DNA from: an uncultured Eubacteriales bacterium
GTDB taxonomy: Bacteria; Bacillota; Clostridia; Lachnospirales; Anaerotignaceae
Reading direction: 5' to 3'
Assembly (NCBI GenBank): GCA_900546215.1
Contig: URCD01000073.1
Coordinates: forward strand, 1 to 11,967
Length of the DNA: 11,967 nucleotides
The notes under the pieces are model-generated. The model searched no databases. It was not told where the DNA came from and was given only the letters and a program-made list of their open reading frames with translations. Position 1 is the stretch's first letter. The number at the start of each line of letters is the position of its first letter. A program made the translations under genes and the position numbers. Shown here in pieces: positions 1-5,996 of the stretch.

Positions 1-692
1 TCTCCAAGAGGAACTGCTGTTTCAGGTTTGCCTACAATAAGAAGAACTACAAATGCAATAATAGCTGCTGGAAGAGCAATAAGGAAGTTGATACGGAATT
101 TGTCCTTCATTTCAACGCCCTGTGTCTTTGTAGCTGCAATAGTTGTATCTGATATAACAGAAAGGTTGTCGCCGAACATTGCTCCGCCTATAACGGCCGC
201 AACTATAAGAGGAAGCGAAAGGCCTGCTTTATCAGCTGTAGCAACAGCTATAGGACCTACGGCACTGATTGTACCAACTGATGTTCCTGTTGCAACGGCG
301 ATAAATGCGGATATAATAAACATGCCGCCAGTTATGTATTGTGCGGGAATTATTGACAAACCAAGATTAACTGTTGAGTCAACGCCACCCATTGCTTTTG
401 CGACAGTAGCGAATGCACCTGCAAAAAGATAAATGAAACACATTGTAAGAATGTTTTCATTTCCGCAGCCTTTAGCAAAGATAGAGAATTTTTCATCCAT
501 TGTGCCTTTAAACATAATAAAGGCAACAACAATTCCTATTAAAGCCGCGACTGGGGAAGGAAACTGATAGAATGCCATATCGACTCCCATTGCGTCAAGG
601 ATTATACCTGCTCCTAAGTAAACTACTATGAAGACAGCAAATGGAAGTAGCGCGCTGCCTCGTGCTTTTTTTGTTGATGTGTTTTCGTTCAT
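1..692 (-). CDS. NhaC-family Na+/H+ antiporter-type transporter (C-terminus off window)
   Basis: The reading frame runs from an ATG at 692 to the window edge, giving the first 230 residues of a polytopic membrane protein. It has several hydrophobic segments (about residues 14-34, 46-62, 82-98, 120-150, 160-173 and 203-221). The sequence around residues 173-190 (F-G-D-N-L-S then S-D-T-T-I-A-A-T) is the conserved intramembrane motif of the NhaC antiporter superfamily. A strong GGGGAGGT Shine-Dalgarno lies just upstream of the ATG. The family includes true Na+/H+ and malate/lactate antiporters. It also includes MetT, a methionine transporter predicted in Gram-positive bacteria by comparative genomics. 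Because the gene is divergent from a methionine gamma-lyase, I infer that uptake of methionine or a related amino acid is more likely than ion homeostasis. The family call is firm; the substrate is inference. Confidence 0.88.
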   Translation of the reverse strand, partial: MNENTSTKKARGSALLPFAVFIVVYLGAGIILDAMGVDMAFYQFPSPVAALIGIVVAFIMFKGTMDEKFSIFAKGCGNENILTMCFIYLFAGAFATVAKAMGGVDSTVNLGLSIIPAQYITGGMFIISAFIAVATGTSVGTISAVGPIAVATADKAGLSLPLIVAAVIGGAMFGDNLSVISDTTIAATKTQGVEMKDKFRINFLIALPAAIIAFVVLLIVGKPETAVPLG

Positions 693-809
693 TTAAATAC
701 CTCCCCTTTTTATTTCATCACATTAAAATATTTCAGCAAGCAGAGAAGAAAGTTTTATTAACCTTTTATTTCTTGTTAATATCATAACATATTTTCTAAT
801 AATTGCATA

Positions 810-834
810 ATCGAAAAAATAGATAACGGGATAT
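810..834. promoter_or_regulatory. Candidate operator, copy 1 (ATCG-N8-GATAACGGGATAT)
   Basis: This element matches the one at 915-939: ATCG, eight bases, then GATAACG-(G/A)-GATAT, with 16 of the 17 defined bases identical. It sits about 25-50 bases upstream of the TATGAT box (781-786) of the leftward transporter gene, a position usual for an activator site. The element is seen; its role is inferred. The binding protein is not encoded in the window. Confidence 0.45.
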
Positions 835-914
835 ATATTTTTTTTATAATAATTCACATATTTTAAATGAATTGTATTGAAATAAATAATGATATGACAA
901 AACTGACATTAGTT

Positions 915-939
915 ATCGCTTTTTTTGATAACGAGATAT
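915..939. promoter_or_regulatory. Candidate operator, copy 2 (ATCG-N8-GATAACGAGATAT)
   Basis: This second copy is embedded in a dyad, GTTATC (912-917), nine bases, GATAAC (927-932). It ends about 40 bases upstream of the predicted -10 of the lyase promoter. An interrupted dyad with one copy near each divergent promoter fits a dimeric regulator controlling both genes. LysR-type regulators often bind such sites, but the sequence alone does not identify the protein. Confidence 0.45.
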
Positions 940-951
940 GCAATTTTCATA

Positions 952-982
952 TTAACACTTCTGGTAAAAAAGGTGTTATGAT
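952..982 (+). promoter_or_regulatory. Predicted promoter of methionine gamma-lyase, overlapped by an inverted repeat
   Basis: A TTAACA -35-like box (952-957) and a TATGAT -10 box (977-982) are separated by 19 bases, slightly longer than the usual 17. The inverted repeat TAACAC (953-958) / GTGTTA (973-978), extended by T-G and T-A pairs, covers both boxes and could be an operator. Transcription would begin near 989, leaving a leader of about 105 bases. Confidence 0.4.
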
Positions 983-1095
983 TAAATCACAGCAGAAAGA
1001 GAAGAAACTATATTAACTAATCAATGTCAAATTATTGGCGTATTTGAATGAAATTTATTAATAATGGGTAAATAAGAGAAAAAGGAGTGTTTCAT

Positions 1096-2289
1096 ATGGA
1101 AGCAAATTTTAAAGGTTTTGGTACAAAGGCTATTCATGCAGGAAATATAGAAAAAGAGACTTTTGGTTCTCTGTCTACACCTATTTATCAGAGCTCTACA
1201 TATTATTTTGACTCTTGCGAACAGGGCGGCAGAAGATTTGCCGGCGAAGAGGACGGATTTATTTATACCCGCCTTGGAAATCCCACATCAACTGTACTTG
1301 AAGCTAAAGTAGCTGCTCTTGAAAATGCGGAGGCCGCTATTGCTACATCATCAGGTATGGGAGCAATATCAGCTACCCTTTGGACTATCGCAAAGGCCGG
1401 AGCTCATATTATTGCTGACGGTACACTTTATGGATGTACATTCGCTCTTTTAAATCATGGACTCACACGTTATGGCGTTGATGTTTCGTTCATAGACACA
1501 TCTAATCTTGATGAAGTGAAGGCAAACCTCAGAGAAAATACAGTTGCCGTTTACCTTGAAACACCAGCCAACCCTAACTTAAAGGTTACTGATATAGCTG
1601 CTATATGTGAAATAGCTCATAATTACAATAAAGATATAAAAGTTGTATGCGATAATACTTTCGCAACTCCTTTCCTCCAGAGACCGCTTGAATTAGGTGC
1701 CGACGTAGTTGTTCATTCAGCTACTAAATATCTTAACGGCCATGGAGATGTTATCGCGGGCTTTGTAGTTGGCAAGGCTGACTTTATAAGCGAAGTAAGA
1801 ATGTTTGGCGTTAAGGATATGACAGGTGCTGTTATTGATCCATTTGCTGCATTCCTTATTTTAAGGGGCCTTAAAACTTTTGAACTCAGAATGCTTCGTC
1901 ATTGTGAGAACGCAAGAGCAGTTGCTGAATTACTTGAAAAGAGCGATAAGGTTGATAAGGTTTACTATCCCGGACTTGCTTCGTTCCCCAACCATGATGT
2001 TGCGGCTAAGCAAATGAAGGATTTTGGTGGCATGGTTTCCTTCGAGGTTAAAGGCGGTAAGGCAGCAGGAATCAAATTTGTTAACGCACTTAAGATGTGT
2101 ACAATAGCAGTAAGCCTTGGAGATGCAGAAACACTTGTTGAGCATCCTGCAAGTATGACACATTCTCCTTATACTCCTGAAGAGCTTAAAGAAGCAGGAA
2201 TTCCTGAGGGTCTTGTAAGACTTTCAGCTGGTCTTGAAAATAAAGAAGACCTGCTTGCAGATATTGAACAGGCTTTAGCTCAGATTTAA
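1096..2289 (+). CDS. megL: Methionine gamma-lyase (PLP-dependent)
   Basis: Cleaves L-methionine to methanethiol, 2-oxobutyrate and ammonia, and belongs to the Cys/Met-metabolism PLP family. The 397-residue length matches characterised methionine gamma-lyases. Expected active-site residues are visible: Tyr57 and Arg59 (phosphate binding from the neighbouring subunit), Tyr112, Cys114 in L-Y-G-C-T-F, Asp186 under the pyridine ring, the PLP lysine Lys211 in S-A-T-K-Y, and Lys240 in V-K-D-M-T-G. Cys114 and Lys240 separate methionine gamma-lyases from cystathionine lyases and synthases. The ATG at 1096 is chosen because AGGAG (1083-1087) lies 8 bases upstream; an in-frame GTG at 1087 overlaps that Shine-Dalgarno. 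The gene is transcribed alone and ends in a terminator shared with the converging operon. Regulation probably works through the elements in the upstream gap. Methanethiol release and 2-oxobutyrate fermentation are the likely outcome. Confidence 0.93.
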   Translation: MEANFKGFGTKAIHAGNIEKETFGSLSTPIYQSSTYYFDSCEQGGRRFAGEEDGFIYTRLGNPTSTVLEAKVAALENAEAAIATSSGMGAISATLWTIAKAGAHIIADGTLYGCTFALLNHGLTRYGVDVSFIDTSNLDEVKANLRENTVAVYLETPANPNLKVTDIAAICEIAHNYNKDIKVVCDNTFATPFLQRPLELGADVVVHSATKYLNGHGDVIAGFVVGKADFISEVRMFGVKDMTGAVIDPFAAFLILRGLKTFELRMLRHCENARAVAELLEKSDKVDKVYYPGLASFPNHDVAAKQMKDFGGMVSFEVKGGKAAGIKFVNALKMCTIAVSLGDAETLVEHPASMTHSPYTPEELKEAGIPEGLVRLSAGLENKEDLLADIEQALAQI

Positions 2290-2340
2290 TAATTTTTTAT
2301 ATGAAATTGACATAATTTCAATCCCCCACACTTTCTAAAA

Positions 2341-2377
2341 AAATACCCAACCGCTGTAATAAGCGGCTGGGTATTTT
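2341..2377. terminator. Bidirectional rho-independent terminator
   Basis: A long stem (2341-2355 with 2362-2376, one A/C mismatch, six-base loop GTAATA) contains the GC-rich parts CCC/GGG and CCGCT/AGCGG. It is followed by T-rich sequence on the plus strand (TTTTATTTTT) and by a run of T on the minus strand. It ends both the lyase gene and the converging kinase-enolase-methyltransferase operon. The TAA stop of the methyltransferase gene (2376-2378) touches the base of the stem. Confidence 0.9.
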
Positions 2378-3404
2378 ATTTTTGCTGCTGAATGCTGTGC
2401 GCGGTCTCCACAAGAGCTATTAAATTTTCAGATGGAACTGAAAATGGAAGGGCACACTCCGGGGATATTAATTTAATTCCATGCCTAATGTTTTCCTCAA
2501 CGGAACGCTTTACATCAGGTGGATTTCCCTGTGCAAGTAAAACAGGATTATTAATGCATCCGGTAATTAGCATATTGTCTCCGGCTATTTTGACAGACTT
2601 TTCAATGTCATTTTTAGAATCCATGTGAAATACCTTGAAGCCTGTATCAGCTATATACATAAGCCTGTCTGCTACATTTCCGCATGTATGTAGTATTATG
2701 GGACCATAGCTTTGAAGTTCTGCGGCGGCTTTTTTGTGTATTGGCATAATAAATTGCCTGTATATCTCAGCGCTCACGAGGTCAGCCGTTACATGGTCGG
2801 CCCACAGAATAATGTCCGCACCAGCCTCAAACTGAGCCTTTGCAAAATTCATCGGTATTTCTGACAGCATATTAATAAAATTTTTTGTTTTATCTGGTTC
2901 AAGTATGGTATCCAATATAAGGTTTTCAACACCATACAAGTGATAGGCAAGCGACCATGGCCCAATTACTTTGCCAATAATAGGGACTTCATTTTTATAT
3001 TTGGACTTTAAATTTGAGCATACTTTTATTAAATTAGAAAATTCTTTTCTCTTTAGATAATTTTTAGGTATCTCAAAATCCTCAGTTCTATTAATCGGTT
3101 TTTTAATTACCATTGGCATTTCATAAATATTTCCCCAGTCAACCTCAGCTCCAAGAGCCGAGGCTTCAAGCAGTATAGAAAAGTAGGGCGATATGGAGTC
3201 AAAACCAAATTTATTGTGCCCTACAGAAGCTAAAGCTTCCATTTTTTTAGCGTCAGTGTGCGCTTCAGGGAAAAAAGCGCCGGATATTTTCATTGCGTCA
3301 ACGGTAGCTACGGAAGTTGGATTAAGCGCCGGATATACATCAAAATCTTCTCCGTTAATAACGGCAAAAACTCTTTCTTTGGATGTCATTTCAATTTTTC
3401 CCAC
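2376..3404 (-). CDS. MtaA/CmuA-type corrinoid-dependent methyltransferase (UroD superfamily)
   Basis: A 342-residue protein of the uroporphyrinogen decarboxylase superfamily. It carries the Zn-binding triad of methylcobamide:thiol methyltransferases: His239 and Cys241 in L-H-T-C-G-N, and Cys317 in S-P-E-C-A-L-P. Haem-pathway HemE lacks this triad. Known MtaA, MtbA and CmuA enzymes transfer a methyl group between a corrinoid protein and an acceptor such as coenzyme M or a pterin. In acetogenic and gut Clostridia, relatives serve demethylation of quaternary amines and methoxy compounds. No corrinoid protein or first methyltransferase is nearby, so donor and acceptor are unknown. The GTG at 3404 is preferred because AGGG lies 7 bases upstream. 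An ATG at 3389 (residue 6, M-T-S-K-E-R-V) is a plausible alternative, since relatives often start there. It is the last gene of the operon, 21 bases after the enolase stop codon. Confidence 0.82.
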   Translation of the reverse strand: MGKIEMTSKERVFAVINGEDFDVYPALNPTSVATVDAMKISGAFFPEAHTDAKKMEALASVGHNKFGFDSISPYFSILLEASALGAEVDWGNIYEMPMVIKKPINRTEDFEIPKNYLKRKEFSNLIKVCSNLKSKYKNEVPIIGKVIGPWSLAYHLYGVENLILDTILEPDKTKNFINMLSEIPMNFAKAQFEAGADIILWADHVTADLVSAEIYRQFIMPIHKKAAAELQSYGPIILHTCGNVADRLMYIADTGFKVFHMDSKNDIEKSVKIAGDNMLITGCINNPVLLAQGNPPDVKRSVEENIRHGIKLISPECALPFSVPSENLIALVETAHSIQQQK

Positions 3405-3425
3405 GCTTAATCCCTGCCTTTTTAT

Positions 3426-4727
3426 TTATTTTATAACTCTTTTAAATATGTCTGCTGAAGGATAGTATCCGCTTTCTCCAAGATATTCTTCCATTCTTAT
3501 AGCTTCATTCCATTTAGCGGCTCTCTCAGAACGTGCAACTGAACCTACCTTAAGCTGTCCAGCGTTTGTTGCCATTGAGAGATGTACTATAATTGCATCT
3601 TCAGTTTCTCCTGATCTTGCTGAAATAACAGGAAGGTATCCGCTATTTTTAGTTAGCTCTATCGCATCCATTGTTTCGGTAATCGAACCAATTTGGTTAA
3701 GTTTAATTAATACAGCATTGCATGCTCCCATTTCAACCCCTTTTTTAATTCTATCCGAATTTGTAGTAAAAAGGTCGTCACCAATAAGCTGTATCTTTTT
3801 GCCTAGCTTTTGTGTGAGAAGAACAGAGCCTTCCCAGTCAGATTCGGCACAGCCGTCCTCTATCGATATTATGGGATATTTCTCAACCCAATCACATAAA
3901 AGGTCAACAAATTCCTCCCTTGTCATTTCTTTATTTTCCAGCCTAAATACATATGTTCCATTTTCCTCATTATAAAACTCGCTTGAAGCTATATCAAGGG
4001 CTATTGCCACATCCTTCATTGGTTCATATCCGGCACGTTTAATGCCTTCCGTGAGAAGAATAAGCCCCTCTTCATTTGTCTTAAAATCAGTTGGCCAAAA
4101 ACCACCTTCATCCGCTATAGAAAGCGGCTTGCCTTTTTCCGCAAAGATTTTTTTGGTAGCATTGTATACGTTAACTACCATAGCGAAACCGTCCTCAAAG
4201 TTATCAGCGCTCATAGGAATTACAAGGAAATCCTGTATATCTATAGAATCTGCCGCATGGGCGCCTCCTCCAATTATTTGTATCATGGGCACGGGTACTG
4301 TTTTAGCGTTTGAGCCGCCAAGGTATCTGAATAAAGGTTCTCCTTTAGCGTTTGCAGCGGCATAGGCAACGGCCATAGAGCAGCCGAGTATTGCGTTTGC
4401 ACCAAGATTACTCTTGTTTTGTGTACCGTCAAGTGCAATCATCATTTTATCTATGTATACTTGATTTGTTGCGTCAACTCCTATAAGCTTGGGAGCTATT
4501 ATGTTATTTATATTGTCTATTGCTTTTCTTACACTTTTACCGCCTAATACAGAAGAGTCACCGTCTCTTAATTCAAGAGCTTCAAATTTTCCGGTAGATG
4601 CTCCTGAGGGAACTATTCCTCTTCCAACTGCACCGCATTCAAGTGTTATATCAACCTCAACAGTAGGGTTAGCCCTTGAATCAAATACCTGCCTTGCCTT
4701 TACGCTTTTAATTCTATAGTCTGTCAT
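3426..4727 (-). CDS. Enolase-family protein with altered active site (probable paralogue)
   Basis: At 433 residues it is full enolase length and alignable throughout. Seen (numbering from the ATG at 4727; yeast equivalent in brackets): mobile loop S-G-A-S-T-G (41-46), His157 [159], Glu207 in A-D-E-G-G-F [Glu211], metal ligands Asp245, Glu290 and Asp317, Lys342 [345] and Lys393 [396]. Two key positions differ. The signature S-H-R-S-G-E-T-E-D reads S-A-R-S-G-E-T-E-D, so the yeast His373 equivalent is Ala370. Q-E-F reads Q-D-F, so Glu168 becomes Asp166. The metal site and the acid/base pair are kept, so catalysis on a 2-phospho-hydroxyacid is plausible, but perhaps not on 2-phosphoglycerate. No glycolytic genes adjoin it. 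GGAGG sits 8 bases before the ATG; a TTG at 4742 precedes that Shine-Dalgarno and is rejected. The start lies one base after the kinase TAA, which indicates translational coupling. It could still be a divergent working enolase. Confidence 0.85.
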   Translation of the reverse strand: MTDYRIKSVKARQVFDSRANPTVEVDITLECGAVGRGIVPSGASTGKFEALELRDGDSSVLGGKSVRKAIDNINNIIAPKLIGVDATNQVYIDKMMIALDGTQNKSNLGANAILGCSMAVAYAAANAKGEPLFRYLGGSNAKTVPVPMIQIIGGGAHAADSIDIQDFLVIPMSADNFEDGFAMVVNVYNATKKIFAEKGKPLSIADEGGFWPTDFKTNEEGLILLTEGIKRAGYEPMKDVAIALDIASSEFYNEENGTYVFRLENKEMTREEFVDLLCDWVEKYPIISIEDGCAESDWEGSVLLTQKLGKKIQLIGDDLFTTNSDRIKKGVEMGACNAVLIKLNQIGSITETMDAIELTKNSGYLPVISARSGETEDAIIVHLSMATNAGQLKVGSVARSERAAKWNEAIRMEEYLGESGYYPSADIFKRVIK

Positions 4728-4728
4728 T

Positions 4729-5739
4729 TTATTTTCCTCCAATCATTTCTTTAATCAGTTTTATAACTGAATTGTAGTCGCATATTCCCTCGTTAACCAT
4801 TCTAAAGGATGTTTTTCTTATTATATCTTTGTCTCCTTCGTCTGTTATATACTCAGCCGGGGATTTTCCGTCAACTCTTGCTATAAAAAGAAGGGCAAGT
4901 GTTTTAACAAAGCATTTTTCAAGCTCTTTTGGATCCATAAATTTAACATCCGCAAAATATTTATCCAGCATAAGCTTGAGCATATTTGTAGTTGTATCAG
5001 CCCATTGTTTGTTCTTTACTGTTTTAAGAAGGAAATGGTTGGAGAAGAAAGCAAGGTCAAATGCAGGATGCCCATAATGGCCAACTTCATAGTCAAGAAT
5101 ATAAATTTTACGGCCGTCTACCATTATATTTTTGGGGCTGTAGTCGCCGTGAATAAGTGTTATACCAGGACCCATGAGAAATTCATTTACAGAGTCGGCA
5201 AATTCTCTTAGTTCGGGATGCTTTCCAACTGTAAACTCAATGTAGGGTGAAATCCTTAAATCATAAAATATGGCCTTGTCTCCGAATATTTTTTCAACTT
5301 CTTCGTTATAGGCGCAGCCGTTATGTACTTTTGAAAGGGAGTCTATAGCTTTATAGGCAACCTCAAAATCATAAAGGCCGCTTAACAAATCCGCTTTCCA
5401 CATAGTACAGCTTTCGGGAGCAGCTTCTCTGCCAAAAATGTAGTTGTCGTGGTCATAGAAATATACTTTAGGGGCATTTTCAGGAACTATTTCATTATAA
5501 ATTCTGTTGCCTTCCTTTTCTATATGCATACGATTGGGGTCGCACAGCCAGGTGTCTTTGGTCTTTAGTTGGGCAAGAGCCTGTTTAACAATGAGCTCTT
5601 TTTTTCCGGCATAAACAAAAACGACAGTTCCGGAAACTCCACCTTTGCAGTAATTGAAAGAATAGCCTTCTTCCTTGTTTATAATTCCTTTTTCCAACAG
5701 GTACTGTTCAAGTTGTTCCTTTACAGCGATGTCAATCAT
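4729..5739 (-). CDS. APH-fold small-molecule kinase (phosphotransferase family)
   Basis: A 336-residue protein with the aminoglycoside phosphotransferase/choline kinase fold. Visible elements are a glycine-containing N-terminal loop (G-G-V-S-G, 33-37), the ATP-binding lysine region (I-V-K-Q, Lys52), the catalytic loop H-G-D-Y-S-P-K-N (197-204, Asp199 and Asn204) and the metal-binding D-Y-E (216-218) followed by G-H-P-A-F-D-L-A. All catalytic residues appear intact. The family also contains methylthioribose kinase, homoserine kinase II and choline kinase, so the fold does not give the substrate. First gene of the operon, with a strong AAGGAGGT 7 bases before the ATG. The enolase Shine-Dalgarno lies in its last codons. 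I infer that it phosphorylates a hydroxyl of a small acid or sugar acid whose product the enolase paralogue processes. Antibiotic resistance is unlikely in this context. Confidence 0.8.
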   Translation of the reverse strand: MIDIAVKEQLEQYLLEKGIINKEEGYSFNYCKGGVSGTVVFVYAGKKELIVKQALAQLKTKDTWLCDPNRMHIEKEGNRIYNEIVPENAPKVYFYDHDNYIFGREAAPESCTMWKADLLSGLYDFEVAYKAIDSLSKVHNGCAYNEEVEKIFGDKAIFYDLRISPYIEFTVGKHPELREFADSVNEFLMGPGITLIHGDYSPKNIMVDGRKIYILDYEVGHYGHPAFDLAFFSNHFLLKTVKNKQWADTTTNMLKLMLDKYFADVKFMDPKELEKCFVKTLALLFIARVDGKSPAEYITDEGDKDIIRKTSFRMVNEGICDYNSVIKLIKEMIGGK

Positions 5740-5787
5740 TTTATTTACCTCCTTTTAGTTGTTAAACTTCACTTTGGTATCTATGTT

Positions 5788-5801
5788 AAAAGTATATTTT
5801 A
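5788..5801. repeat. 14-base direct repeat, copy 1 (candidate operator)
   Basis: AAAAGTATATTTTA, identical to 5878-5891 and offset by 90 bases. It is an imperfect palindrome (AAAA...TTTT) overlapping the predicted -10 of the leftward kinase operon. Low base complexity weakens the case, but an exact 14-base match in a 257-base gap is notable. Confidence 0.45.
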
Positions 5802-5877
5802 TAAATCAATTAAGTACAATGAAATCAGGCATTGCAAATTGTATATATTTATTAAATTAAATAATAAAAAGAGTGCA

Positions 5878-5891
5878 AAAAGTATATTTTA
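5878..5891. repeat. 14-base direct repeat, copy 2 (candidate operator)
   Basis: AAAAGTATATTTTA, identical to 5788-5801. It overlaps the first bases of the predicted -35 (TTTACT, 5888-5893) of the rightward regulator gene, which would suit autoregulation. Confidence 0.45.
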
Positions 5892-5916
5892 CTTTGAATA
5901 TAATAGCTGGTATAAT
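5888..5916 (+). promoter_or_regulatory. Predicted promoter of the CdaR-like regulator
   Basis: TTTACT (5888-5893) and a perfect TATAAT (5911-5916) are spaced 17 bases apart. Another TATAAT at 5899-5904 lacks a good -35. The leader would be about 75 bases, ending in TTGGAGG before the ATG at 5997. Confidence 0.5.
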
Positions 5917-5996
5917 TTTTATAGATAAAATATTGTTAAATTGCTGAGTAAATATATTTTAAAAGTGCAGTTTGCATATGCGATTGGAGGATAGCT

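Larger units (their letters stand above)
693..1095. other. Divergent intergenic region between NhaC-family transporter and methionine gamma-lyase
   Basis: These roughly 400 AT-rich bases hold no credible gene. They contain the two Shine-Dalgarno sites and predicted promoters in both directions. They also contain two copies of an ATCG-N8-GATAACGnGATAT element and a short hairpin over the lyase promoter. For the minus-strand gene, a TATGAT -10-like box lies at 781-786 with no convincing -35. I looked for S-box (SAM) riboswitch and T-box signatures, which often control NhaC-type methionine transporters, and saw neither. Confidence 0.7.
5740..5996. other. Divergent control region, kinase operon / CdaR-like regulator
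   Basis: These 257 very AT-rich bases contain no gene. An exact 14-base direct repeat, AAAAGTATATTTTA, occurs at 5788-5801 and 5878-5891, with a weaker copy near 5950-5961. Copy 1 overlaps the likely -10 of the operon (TATACT on the minus strand, 5791-5796, with TTGTAC 17 bases upstream at 5814-5819). Copy 2 overlaps the likely -35 of the regulator gene. This layout would allow one regulator to control the operon and itself. Confidence 0.5.

Noticed and set aside
28..432. Plus-strand open frame within the transporter gene
   Set aside because: It lies opposite the NhaC-family coding frame, has no ribosome binding site and shows no family features; it is a shadow frame.
1087..1095. GTG at 1087 as the start of methionine gamma-lyase
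   Set aside because: It overlaps the AGGAG ribosome binding site that is correctly spaced for the ATG at 1096.
693..1095. SAM riboswitch or T-box in the methionine-related gap
   Set aside because: No T-box core motif and no S-box conserved segments are visible on either strand.
2376..3404. Haem-pathway uroporphyrinogen decarboxylase (hemE)
   Set aside because: The protein carries the His-x-Cys and downstream Cys Zn triad of methyltransferases, and no haem genes are near.
4728..4742. TTG at 4742 as the enolase start
   Set aside because: It lies upstream of the GGAGG site that serves the ATG at 4727, and the added residues are not part of the enolase family.
4729..5739. Aminoglycoside resistance phosphotransferase
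   Set aside because: The APH fold is shared by many metabolic kinases. The gene is the first of a metabolic operon, and nothing nearby suggests a resistance element or mobile DNA.
5569..5928. Plus-strand open frame running from the kinase gene into the control region
   Set aside because: It is antisense to the kinase N-terminus, then an AT-rich low-complexity translation without a ribosome binding site.
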